From contig JAFPDR010000199.1 in the NCBI GenBank assembly GCA_017389885.1, positions 1 to 13,052 of the forward strand: DNA of 13,052 nt, given 5' to 3'. The notes beneath the pieces are model-generated. The model had not been told where the DNA came from and did no database searches. It worked only from the letters and a program-made list of their open reading frames with translations. A program made the position numbers and the translations under genes. This stretch comes from Kiritimatiellia bacterium (GTDB taxonomy: Bacteria > Verrucomicrobiota > Kiritimatiellia > RFP12 > UBA1067). Shown here piece after piece: positions 6,858 through 13,052 of the stretch. Within the stretch, counting starts at the first letter, position 1. Each line of letters opens with the position of its first letter.

Positions 6858-8920
6858 GCGCGCCTCCTTCTCCTGAACGCGACCAGGAGCATCACGAGCG
6901 CGACAACGGACGGGATCGCGCCTGCGGTCACGAGAAGGAACCTGAGCCTTCCGGCGCGGTCGAAGCCCGTGACGAGCGCGCCCAGTCCCGCGCCGCTCGC
7001 GACGGACGCGTCGGTGCCGGAGAGGTACGCCACGCAGTTGAGGAAGAAGTCGCGGTTCGCGCTCGCCCGCGCGGCAAGCTGTCCGTTCATGGCAAAAGTG
7101 GCGTCGCCAATCGCCACGATGCGCGTCGGGCGGATCGACAGGTCCGTCCCGGCTCCGACGCCACGCTCCACCACCGCGGCGAGTGCGGACGTGCCGGACT
7201 TCGCGAGCGGCGTGAACTCCATGCGGTCCGCGCCCGTCCCAGCCTCCGCGGCGGCGGACGGCATGAAGGCGACGGGACGCTCGAGGATGATGCGCGAGCC
7301 TTCGAGGGGCCCGGATATGTCGTGCTCCGCGAACTCGCCCGCGATCACGTCCGACCCCGTTACCGTGCGAGCCCCGGCGGACTGGAACGCGGCGCCGCGG
7401 AGCCCCCAGGACGGAAGCAGAGACGATATGCCGCCGGAGTCCGCGGACGAAGTGAGCACGAGGAGACGTCCGCCGCCCCTGAGATACGTGTCGATCCTGC
7501 CGGCCTCCGCGCGCGAGAAGTCGTCCTTCGCGCCGGCGACGACGATGAGCGCGCAGTCGGACGGAATCGTCGCGTCGCCCGAGAGGTCTATGGTCGCGTT
7601 GCGGTATCCGTCGCGCGCGAGGTCGCGCGCTATGTCGCTCATGCCCCATGCGCCGTAGTCCGTCGAGGACGTCTCGCCGTGCCCTATGGTCCAGTACACG
7701 TTGCGCCTCTGCGGAGGCATCGTGAGCCTTATTATCGCGGACTCGCACACGCGCTCGCCGAGTCCGTCGGAAAGCGGGACCACCTCCCTGCGCCTGCCCT
7801 TCTCGAAGACAAGGCTTCCCTCGTCGACCCCCATGCGCACGAGCTGCTCGGCGTGTCCGACGTCCCAGCGCGGATCGACGTAGCGCAGCGCGATGTTGAG
7901 CCCGCCGACCGCCGCGCCCTCCGACTGCAGCGAGCGGAGGAACCTGCCGACCTCCCTGCTGCGCGCATCGTGCCTCGAGAGGAAGCACGTCACCACCATG
8001 TCACCGTGGGCCTCCGAGAGGACGTTGCGCATGCGCTGCGAGAAGGCCTGCCCGCTCTTTCCCACCGGTATGTCGAACTTGGCGTCGGTGCGGTACGCGA
8101 ACTCGACGCAGAGCCCGGAAAGCACGAAGCCGAGCGCGAGCGCGGCGAACATCGACGCCCTCCACGAGCGCCCGCCGCGTCCGCCGAACCTCGTGAGCGC
8201 GACGTACTTGGACGCGACGAACAGGAAGAACACGGAAAGGACGAGGTAGAAGGCGATAGTGCCGGACGAGAAGAGCCCGGACGACATGTCGACGATCTGC
8301 GCGTCGAGCGGCATCTCCCCGAAGGCCGGCCTCCCCTGCGGAGCCCACGCGAGCAGCGCGGCCCATCCGCCGCGGGGAATCCCGACAAGGAGCGCGAGCG
8401 ACGCGCAGGCCGCAGTCGCCGCGTGGCGGAACACTGCGCTCATCGCCACCGACACGGCGCACCACAGCGCACCCTGCAGCATCAGCGCGAGGAACGCGGG
8501 GCAGAACGTAAGCGGACCGACGCCCGCGAGCGCGGAAGGCGCGGCGAACCTGAGCGCCGCGAGCGCGAGGGCGAACGAAAGAAGCGTAAACGAGGCGAGG
8601 GAGACGAACACGCCGAGGAACTTGCCGAGGACGAGGTCGCGCTCCAGCACGGGCGCCGTAAGGAGCATGTCGATGCGCCCGGTCTGCCGCTCGTCGCTGA
8701 AGACGTCCATCGCGAGGAAGGCGGCGAGCGCGGGAAGGAACGGAGACACCGCCGCGGCCCATACGGTCGCGACGGACAGCCCGCCGCCCTCCGCCGCCTC
8801 GAGCCCGAACGAGAACGCGACCGCGCTCGCCGAGAGGAACGCCCCGACCGCTATCGCCGAAGAATAGAGGCTGCGCATCCTGCCGACTGTGCGCGATGCC
8901 GTGACCCTCACCGGATTCAT
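6854..8920 (-). CDS. ABC-2 type permease fused to GldG-like auxiliary domain
   Basis: The 688-residue protein joins two parts that are separate genes (GldF and GldG) in gliding Bacteroidota. Residues 1 to about 275 are a permease with around six hydrophobic segments (near 20-42, 48-72, 105-125, 138-162, 165-190, 222-240 and 255-273). The stretch SDERQTGRIDMLLTAPV (75-91) is the coupling-helix region typical of ABC-2 permeases. Residues 280-650 are a GldG/IFT52-like extracytoplasmic domain, with VYWTIGHGE (408-416) as its best marker and a Rossmann-like region up to GGGRLLVLTSS (482-492). A final membrane segment (about 659-683) is followed by RRRRRA. The ATG at 8920 overlaps the ATPase stop by 4 bases and is preceded by a strong AAGGAGG site 8 nt upstream. 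It forms the membrane part of the transporter; the substrate is unknown. Homologous systems occur in non-gliding bacteria, so gliding should not be assumed. Confidence 0.88.
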   Translation of the reverse strand: MNPVRVTASRTVGRMRSLYSSAIAVGAFLSASAVAFSFGLEAAEGGGLSVATVWAAAVSPFLPALAAFLAMDVFSDERQTGRIDMLLTAPVLERDLVLGKFLGVFVSLASFTLLSFALALAALRFAAPSALAGVGPLTFCPAFLALMLQGALWCAVSVAMSAVFRHAATAACASLALLVGIPRGGWAALLAWAPQGRPAFGEMPLDAQIVDMSSGLFSSGTIAFYLVLSVFFLFVASKYVALTRFGGRGGRSWRASMFAALALGFVLSGLCVEFAYRTDAKFDIPVGKSGQAFSQRMRNVLSEAHGDMVVTCFLSRHDARSREVGRFLRSLQSEGAAVGGLNIALRYVDPRWDVGHAEQLVRMGVDEGSLVFEKGRRREVVPLSDGLGERVCESAIIRLTMPPQRRNVYWTIGHGETSSTDYGAWGMSDIARDLARDGYRNATIDLSGDATIPSDCALIVVAGAKDDFSRAEAGRIDTYLRGGGRLLVLTSSADSGGISSLLPSWGLRGAAFQSAGARTVTGSDVIAGEFAEHDISGPLEGSRIILERPVAFMPSAAAEAGTGADRMEFTPLAKSGTSALAAVVERGVGAGTDLSIRPTRIVAIGDATFAMNGQLAARASANRDFFLNCVAYLSGTDASVASGAGLGALVTGFDRAGRLRFLLVTAGAIPSVVALVMLLVAFRRRRRA

Positions 8921-9672
8921 TTCGCGCCCTCCTTCCTCCCGTCCGGCCCTCCGTCCTCCTTCGCGGGGGGAGCGCCGCGCAGCGCGGCGTCGAGCTTCGC
9001 GCGCACCGCCTCGGGCGGCGCGCCGACGGCGGTTATCGTCGAGGAGATCACGCCGTCCTTCAGAACGAGGAAGCGGTTCGCCCACTTCGCGAGGTCGTCG
9101 AGCTCGTGTCCCGTCACGACGACGGCGGAGAACGCCGCGGCCGCGGAGACGATCTCGCCCATGTCCGCGCGCATGCCGCTGTCGAGCCCCGCGAGGAGGT
9201 CGTCGAGGAGGAGGACGCGCGGACGCAGCAAGATCGCGTCCGCGAACGCGACGCGCTTGGCGAGCCCCGCGGACAGCGAGCGGATAGGAGTGCGGAGCAG
9301 GTGCGCTATGCGGCACGTCTCGCACGCCTCGTCGATGCGGCGGCGGATGCGCTTGGACATCTCGCCCTTGAGAAGCGCGCGGTAGTGCAGGTACTCCTTG
9401 ACCGTCATGTCCTCGTACAGCGCGACGCGCTCGGGCAGGTAGCCGAGCTGGCGGCGGTACCTCAGCGGACGCGCCAGCGCGTTCTGCCCGTCCACGGTCA
9501 CCATGCCGGAATCCGGCACGGCGAGCGTCGCGAGCACCTTGAGGAGCGTCGTCTTCCCCGCGCCGTTCGCGCCCACAACGCACACCGCCTCGCCCGGCGA
9601 GACGACGAACGAGACGTCCCGCAGCACCGGCTCGCTGCGGTAGGTGAACGCTATGTTGCGCACTTCGAACAT
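8917..9672 (-). CDS. ABC transporter ATP-binding protein (Gld-type) with unusual motifs
   Basis: This 251-residue cytoplasmic ATPase should drive the permease-GldG protein encoded directly downstream. Walker A is standard: GANGAGKTT (34-42). Other motifs are odd. The signature, normally LSGGQ or LSKGY, reads LSAGL (133-137). Walker B reads LLLDDLLAGLD (154-164), with Asp158 in place of the catalytic Glu and Leu in place of the usual Pro. The Q-loop region is LGYLPE (76-81) and the H-loop is intact at His189 (VVVTGHE). The C-terminal tail (about 225-251) is charged and low in complexity. The ATG at 9672 lies only 8 nt after a TATAAT box and has no Shine-Dalgarno sequence, so its mRNA is probably leaderless. 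It is the first gene of a six-gene operon. Homology to ABC ATPases is certain; how fast it hydrolyses ATP is open. Confidence 0.92.
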   Translation of the reverse strand: MFEVRNIAFTYRSEPVLRDVSFVVSPGEAVCVVGANGAGKTTLLKVLATLAVPDSGMVTVDGQNALARPLRYRRQLGYLPERVALYEDMTVKEYLHYRALLKGEMSKRIRRRIDEACETCRIAHLLRTPIRSLSAGLAKRVAFADAILLRPRVLLLDDLLAGLDSGMRADMGEIVSAAAAFSAVVVTGHELDDLAKWANRFLVLKDGVISSTITAVGAPPEAVRAKLDAALRGAPPAKEDGGPDGRKEGAK

Positions 9673-9679
9673 TTCGGCA

Positions 9680-9691
9680 TATTATACCAAA
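9680..9691 (-). promoter_or_regulatory. Extended -10 promoter of the six-gene ABC/glnN operon, leaderless type
   Basis: On the minus strand the site reads TTTGGTATAATA, a perfect extended -10 box (TG-n-TATAAT). The last T of TATAAT is 8 nt before the ATG of the ABC ATPase, so transcription would start at or about 2 nt before the start codon. No TTGACA-like -35 box is visible 16-18 bp upstream; that region lies in the 3' end of the cellobiose phosphorylase gene. The same 12 bases precede the two other minus-strand units. Confidence 0.75.
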
Positions 9692-9713
9692 AAGACGTCA
9701 TCCCATCGTGACG
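9689..9713 (-). terminator. Possible weak terminator of cellobiose phosphorylase, merging into the next promoter
   Basis: On the minus strand CGTCA (plus 9709-9713) and TGACG (plus 9696-9700) form a 5-bp stem with an 8-nt loop around the stop codon, followed by TC and five Ts. The T run continues directly into GGTATAAT, the promoter of the ABC operon. The stem is short, so read-through into the operon is possible. Confidence 0.35.
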
Positions 9714-12136
9714 AGCACCGAGTGGCGCCCGGACAAGACCGGAATCCTGTTCCCCTCCACGGCCTTTCCGTCGACCTCTACGGACTTCACGCCCTTCTCC
9801 ACGCCCTTCGGGTTCACGACGGAGATCTCGTACGTCCCGCCGCGGAAGCGCCGCGTGACGGAGAAGCGCTTCACCGTCTTCGGCACGCACGGGTCCACGA
9901 CGAGCGCGTCGTAGTCGGGCTTCACGCCGAGGATGAACTGCGTGACGGCGTACCAGTTCCACGCCGCCGTTCCCGTGAGCCACGAGTTCTTGCCCTCGCC
10001 CGGCTTCGCCGCGTCGCGTCCCGCGACCATCTGGCAGTAGACGTAGGGCTCGACCTTGTGGAGGTCGGACTTCGCCTCGGTGTAGCTCGGCGCGATCTTG
10101 GCCCAGTGGGCGAAGGCGTCGCCTCCGCGCCCGGCGAGCGCCTCGGCGATGATTATCCACGGATTGTTGTGGCAGAAGATGCCGGCGTTCTCCTTGTAGC
10201 CGGCCGGATACGTCGATATCTCGCCGTACTCCACGACGTACTTCGTGAAGGCGGGCTGGTTGAGGACGATGCCGTGCTCGCACTCGAGCAGCTTCTTCGT
10301 CGAGTCGAGCGCCTTCTCGGGGAGCCCCGCGCCCTCGCCGATGCGCGCCATCGCGCACCAGCCCTGCGACTCGATGAATATCTTGCCCTCCTCGTTCTTC
10401 CTCGAGCCGACGGGCCTGCCGAAGAAGTCGTACGCGCGCAGATACCACGCGCCGTCCCATCCGTAGCGCTCGACGGCGGACTCCATCGCCCTGACAGCCT
10501 TGAGAGCGCGCGCGGACTCGGCCTTCTTCCCGAGGCGCGCGCACAGCTCCGCGTAGTCGCGTCCGCACACGCAGAAGAGCCCCGCGATCATGAGCGACTC
10601 GGCCTTGGAGCCCTTCGTCTTGTTCTCGGTCGTCTGGAACGACTCGTTAGGGTCGTGCGAGAAGCAGTTGAGGTTCAGGCAGTCGTTCCAGTCGGCGCGC
10701 CCGATGAGCGGGAGCTTGTGCGGGCCGAGGTTCCTGATGACGTGGTCGAAGCTCACCCTGAGGTGGTCGAACAGCGTCTTCTCGCTGCCCTTCGCGTTGT
10801 CGAACGGCACCATCTCGTCGAGGATCGAGAAGTCGCCTGTCTCCTTGACGTATGCGACGGTCCCGAAGATGAGCCACATCGGGTCGTCGTTGAAGCCGCC
10901 TCCGATGTCGTTGTTGCCGCGCTTCGTGAGCGGCTGGTACTGGTGGTAGCACCCGCCGTCCGGGAACTGCGTCGCCGCGATGTCGAGTATGCGCTCGCGC
11001 GCGCGGTCGGGGATCTGGTGGACGAATCCGACGAGGTCCTGGTTGGAGTCGCGGAAGCCCATCCCGCGCCCGATGCCGCTCTCGAAGAACGACGCGGAGC
11101 GCGACATGTTGAACGTCACCATGCACTGGTACTGGTTCCAGATGTTGACCATGCGGTCCAGCTTCGCGTTGCCCGTCGAGCAGGTGAAGACGCCGAGGAG
11201 CGAGTCCCAGTGCGCCTTGAGCGCCGCGAACGCGCGGTCCACCTTCGCGGCGGTGTCGAACTTCGCGAGGATGGCGTGCGCGGGCTTCTTGTTGATCACG
11301 CCCTTGCGCTCCCACTTGTCCTTCTCCGGGAGCTCCACGTAGCCGAGCGTGAACACGAACGTCTTCGACTCGCCGGCCTTCAGCGAGACGGAGATCGACT
11401 GGGAGGCGATCGGACTCCACCCGTGCGCGACGGAGCCGCGGCTCTTCCCGGCGAGGACGGCCTCGGGCTCGCCGAAGCCGTTGTACAGGCCCATGAACGA
11501 CTCGCGGTCGGTGTCGAATCCGTCGACCTTCGCGTTCACGCCGTAGAATGCGTAGTGGTCGCGGCGCTCCTTGTACTCCGTCTTGTGGTAGATGGTGCGC
11601 CCGCCGCCCTCGATCTCGACCTCTCCCGTTGAGAAGTTGCGCTGGAAGTTCTCCATGTCCGTGGAGGCGTTCCAGAGGCACCACTCGACGAACGAGAAGA
11701 ACCTGAACTTCTTCGCGCGCCTGCCGGTGTTGGTGAAGGTGATCTTCTGCACCTCGGCGCGCGTTCCGAGCGGGACGAACATAAGGAGGTCGGCCCTCAG
11801 CCCGCCGCGCTCACCGGAGATCCTCGTGTAGCCCATGCCGTGGCGGCACTCGTACCTGTCGAGCTCGGCCTTGCACGGCTTCCATCCGGGGTTCCACACG
11901 CTGTCGCCGTCCTTGACGTAGAAGTAGCGCCCGCCGGCGTCCATCGGGACGTTGTTGTAGCGGTAGCGCGTGATGCGCCGGAACTTTGCATCCTTGCAGA
12001 AGGTGTATCCGCCGGCCGTGTTTGACACGAGCGAGAAGAAGTCCTCGCAGCCGAGGTAGTTGATCCATGGCCACGGGGTACGCGGGTTGTCGATCACGTA
12101 TTCGCGGTTGGCGTCGTCGAAGTGTCCGTATTTCAT
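9698..12136 (-). CDS. cbp: Cellobiose phosphorylase (GH94)
   Basis: The enzyme splits cellobiose with phosphate into glucose 1-phosphate and glucose in the cytoplasm, saving ATP during cellulose-oligosaccharide use. The 812 residues fit the family (about 810-820). The N-terminus [20 protein letters not shown] and [12 protein letters not shown] resemble the characterised Cellulomonas gilvus enzyme along most of the length as I recall it. The general-acid motif is D482-W483-N484-D485, with D485 the likely proton donor; expected phosphate-binding residues are H656 (HNNPW) and T721-G722 (SWLTGTAAW). [14 protein letters not shown] is also typical. There is no signal peptide, so cellobiose must be imported by a transporter not seen here. 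The gene appears to be a single-gene unit: it has its own extended -10 promoter only 6 nt before the ATG and a possible weak terminator at its end. Cellodextrin or laminaribiose phosphorylase are less likely alternatives within GH94. Confidence 0.94.
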   Translation of the reverse strand: MKYGHFDDANREYVIDNPRTPWPWINYLGCEDFFSLVSNTAGGYTFCKDAKFRRITRYRYNNVPMDAGGRYFYVKDGDSVWNPGWKPCKAELDRYECRHGMGYTRISGERGGLRADLLMFVPLGTRAEVQKITFTNTGRRAKKFRFFSFVEWCLWNASTDMENFQRNFSTGEVEIEGGGRTIYHKTEYKERRDHYAFYGVNAKVDGFDTDRESFMGLYNGFGEPEAVLAGKSRGSVAHGWSPIASQSISVSLKAGESKTFVFTLGYVELPEKDKWERKGVINKKPAHAILAKFDTAAKVDRAFAALKAHWDSLLGVFTCSTGNAKLDRMVNIWNQYQCMVTFNMSRSASFFESGIGRGMGFRDSNQDLVGFVHQIPDRARERILDIAATQFPDGGCYHQYQPLTKRGNNDIGGGFNDDPMWLIFGTVAYVKETGDFSILDEMVPFDNAKGSEKTLFDHLRVSFDHVIRNLGPHKLPLIGRADWNDCLNLNCFSHDPNESFQTTENKTKGSKAESLMIAGLFCVCGRDYAELCARLGKKAESARALKAVRAMESAVERYGWDGAWYLRAYDFFGRPVGSRKNEEGKIFIESQGWCAMARIGEGAGLPEKALDSTKKLLECEHGIVLNQPAFTKYVVEYGEISTYPAGYKENAGIFCHNNPWIIIAEALAGRGGDAFAHWAKIAPSYTEAKSDLHKVEPYVYCQMVAGRDAAKPGEGKNSWLTGTAAWNWYAVTQFILGVKPDYDALVVDPCVPKTVKRFSVTRRFRGGTYEISVVNPKGVEKGVKSVEVDGKAVEGNRIPVLSGRHSVLVTMG

Positions 12137-12141
12137 GCGGA

Positions 12142-12153
12142 TATTATACCAAA
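12142..12153 (-). promoter_or_regulatory. Extended -10 promoter of the cellobiose phosphorylase gene, leaderless type
   Basis: The minus strand reads TTTGGTATAATA, identical to the elements before the ABC ATPase and tyrA. TATAAT ends 6 nt before the ATG, so the usual start site 7 nt downstream is the A of the ATG itself. No Shine-Dalgarno sequence is possible in that gap and no -35 match is seen at normal spacing. No clear catabolite-control or repressor operator is visible beside it. Confidence 0.78.
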
Positions 12154-12190
12154 ATCCGCGGCCCAGCGGACGGACAGCGCGCCCGCGGAT
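12151..12190 (-). terminator. Possible intrinsic terminator of tyrA, merging into the next promoter
   Basis: A perfect 8-bp inverted repeat, ATCCGCGG (12154-12161) and CCGCGGAT (12183-12190), begins inside the tyrA stop codon on the minus strand. It is followed by a short T run (TTTT counting the last stem base) that is also the first part of the cellobiose phosphorylase promoter. The 21-nt loop is long and the T run short, so efficiency is uncertain. Confidence 0.4.
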
Positions 12191-12978
12191 CAGGAAATCC
12201 CCCTGCCGAAGCGCGACTTCGCCGCAACGCCCTCCTCGAGCGCCCTGTGCATCCGCCCGCGGTCGTCCGCGGCAAGTGCGCCGCGGAAGTCCTCCATCCG
12301 GGCGATGTAGCGCTCGAGCACCGGAAGAAGCGCCTCGCGGTTCGCGAAGAAGAGCTCCGTCCAGGTGTCCGGATCCGGCGCGCCGACGCGCGCCATGTCG
12401 CGGAAGCTCCCCGCCGAGTATCCGACGTGGTCCGCCGCCAGCGGCTCGCGCACGTACGCGGACGAAATCAGATGGCAGAGCTGGCTCGTGAAAGCGATCA
12501 TCTCGTCGTGGTGCGCGGGAGTCGTGTAGACGATGCGCGCGAAGCCCATCTCCCTCAGAAGCCCCTCGAGCATGTCGAGCGGAGCGCGCCCGTATGTCGG
12601 ATACGGCGTGAGGATCATCGACGCGCCGTCGAAAAGCGCGGCGTCGGAGTTTTCGTACCCGGTCTTCTCCTTCCCGGCCATCGGATGTCCGCCGACGAAC
12701 ACCCACCGCGTCTCGTACGCGTACTTCATCAGATCGCGGCACACGACACCCTTGACGCCCGTCGCATCGACCACCACCGCGCCCTCCTTCAGGCGCGGAG
12801 CGATCGCGTCCACTACGGACACGACGGCGGACGGGGGAACCGCGACGAAGACTACGTCCGCGCCTTCGACGCGGAAGTCCTCCCCCTTGTCGAAGACGCA
12901 CGCCTCGTGCCCGGCACGCTTCGCCGCCTTCTCGAACGATCCCCCGATCAGTCCTTTTCCTATAACCGCGATTTGCAT
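12190..12978 (-). CDS. tyrA: Prephenate (or arogenate) dehydrogenase TyrA
   Basis: The enzyme oxidatively decarboxylates prephenate to 4-hydroxyphenylpyruvate (or arogenate to tyrosine) using NAD(P)+ in tyrosine synthesis. The 262-residue protein has a Rossmann start GKGLIGGS (7-14) with Asp30 at the end of the second strand, which suggests NAD+ preference. Family motifs follow: [16 protein letters not shown] (96-111), [10 protein letters not shown] (151-160) and [20 protein letters not shown] (187-206), whose Arg is expected to bind substrate carboxylate. There is no chorismate mutase domain and no C-terminal ACT domain, so feedback control by tyrosine, if any, must work differently from the fused enzymes. 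The start at 12978 gives MQIAVIGKG directly before the nucleotide fold. There is no Shine-Dalgarno sequence; a TATAAT box ends 10 nt before the ATG. Specificity for prephenate versus arogenate cannot be decided here. Confidence 0.92.
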   Translation of the reverse strand: MQIAVIGKGLIGGSFEKAAKRAGHEACVFDKGEDFRVEGADVVFVAVPPSAVVSVVDAIAPRLKEGAVVVDATGVKGVVCRDLMKYAYETRWVFVGGHPMAGKEKTGYENSDAALFDGASMILTPYPTYGRAPLDMLEGLLREMGFARIVYTTPAHHDEMIAFTSQLCHLISSAYVREPLAADHVGYSAGSFRDMARVGAPDPDTWTELFFANREALLPVLERYIARMEDFRGALAADDRGRMHRALEEGVAAKSRFGRGIS

Positions 12979-12987
12979 AAGTCGCGC

Positions 12988-12999
12988 TATTATACCAAA
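12988..12999 (-). promoter_or_regulatory. Extended -10 promoter of tyrA, leaderless or very short leader
   Basis: The minus strand reads TTTGGTATAATA, the same 12 bases as the other two sites. TATAAT ends 10 nt before the tyrA ATG, predicting a leader of about 0-4 nt. The sequence between (AGCGCGACTT) holds no Shine-Dalgarno motif, and no TTGACA-like box is seen at 16-18 bp spacing upstream. Confidence 0.75.
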
Positions 13000-13030
13000 T
13001 CAGACCGCCTCCGAACCACGCCGCCGCATG

Positions 13031-13047
13031 ATTACACAATATGTAAT
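13031..13047. repeat. AT-rich inverted repeat upstream of tyrA
   Basis: ATTACA (13031-13036) and TGTAAT (13042-13047) form a perfect 6-bp inverted repeat with a 5-nt centre, in an AT-rich patch unlike the GC-rich surroundings. It lies about 50-65 bp upstream of the predicted tyrA start site. It could be an operator, or part of a terminator or promoter of the gene beyond the window edge. The rest of 12979-13052 apart from the tyrA promoter shows nothing recognisable. Confidence 0.35.
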
Positions 13048-13052
13048 ACACC

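Noticed and set aside
5961..7658. Plus-strand open frame across the DUF4340/permease border
   Set aside because: It crosses the junction of two real minus-strand genes and its composition is that of an antisense frame.
7322..9385. Long plus-strand open frame (about 690 codons) opposite the permease and ATPase genes
   Set aside because: It spans two real opposite-strand genes and is extremely Arg/Glu-rich; a stop-poor frame caused by high GC.
9678..9680. ATG two to three codons upstream of the ABC ATPase start, just after TATAAT
   Set aside because: It is out of frame with the ATPase and opens no meaningful frame.
9644..11632. Long plus-strand open frame (about 660 codons) opposite cellobiose phosphorylase
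   Set aside because: It is a shadow of a gene with intact GH94 catalytic motifs, with low-complexity composition and no family resemblance.
12137..13051. In-frame upstream extension of the cellobiose phosphorylase frame through tyrA
   Set aside because: The extension has no GH94 resemblance and lies antiphase on the tyrA coding sequence; MKYGHFDD at 12136 is the family N-terminus and has its own promoter.
1..13052. CRISPR arrays, tRNA or rRNA genes, insertion sequences, integrases and attachment sites
   Set aside because: No regularly spaced repeats, cloverleaf patterns, transposase or integrase motifs, or flanking duplications were seen on either strand.

Overview
The window is GC-rich bacterial chromosomal DNA, densely packed, with strong G/C bias at third codon positions. 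It holds ten genes: one partial, nine complete. The gene mix (type III glutamine synthetase, intracellular GH94 cellobiose phosphorylase, Gld-type ABC transporter with a DUF4340 partner, a small CxxC/CxxC zinc-ribbon protein) suggests an uncultured, carbohydrate-fermenting bacterium. I favour the PVC group (Verrucomicrobiota/Kiritimatiellota-like) over Bacteroidota because of the GC content and the TATAAT-type promoters, but this is inference only. There is no sign of a phage, transposon, CRISPR array or RNA gene.

Positions 1-1603, plus strand: the C-terminal part of glucosamine-6-phosphate deaminase (nagB), then a 76-residue zinc-ribbon protein 2 bp later, then a membrane-anchored DNA/RNA non-specific endonuclease whose ATG overlaps the preceding stop. 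They are probably co-transcribed.

Positions 1614-9672, minus strand: a compact six-gene operon read right to left. It encodes an ABC ATPase with unusual motifs, an ABC-2 permease fused to a GldG-like domain, a DUF4340 membrane-anchored protein, glutamine synthetase III, 16S rRNA methyltransferase RsmE and a short TatD-family nuclease. Junctions are ATGA overlaps or gaps under 30 bp. The first three genes form one transport or surface complex; the last three are housekeeping enzymes probably carried on the same transcript.

Positions 9698-12136, minus strand: cellobiose phosphorylase. Positions 12190-12978, minus strand: prephenate dehydrogenase (tyrA). Each appears to be its own transcription unit.

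The most striking non-coding signal is that all three minus-strand units start with the same 12-base element (TTTGGTATAATA, minus strand). It contains a perfect extended -10 box (TGnTATAAT) only 6, 8 or 10 nt before the start codon, with no Shine-Dalgarno sequence. This predicts leaderless or nearly leaderless mRNAs. Genes inside the long operon (the permease and the DUF4340 gene) instead have strong AAGGAGG sites. In two cases the T-rich start of the promoter also looks like the T-tract of a terminator hairpin of the preceding gene.
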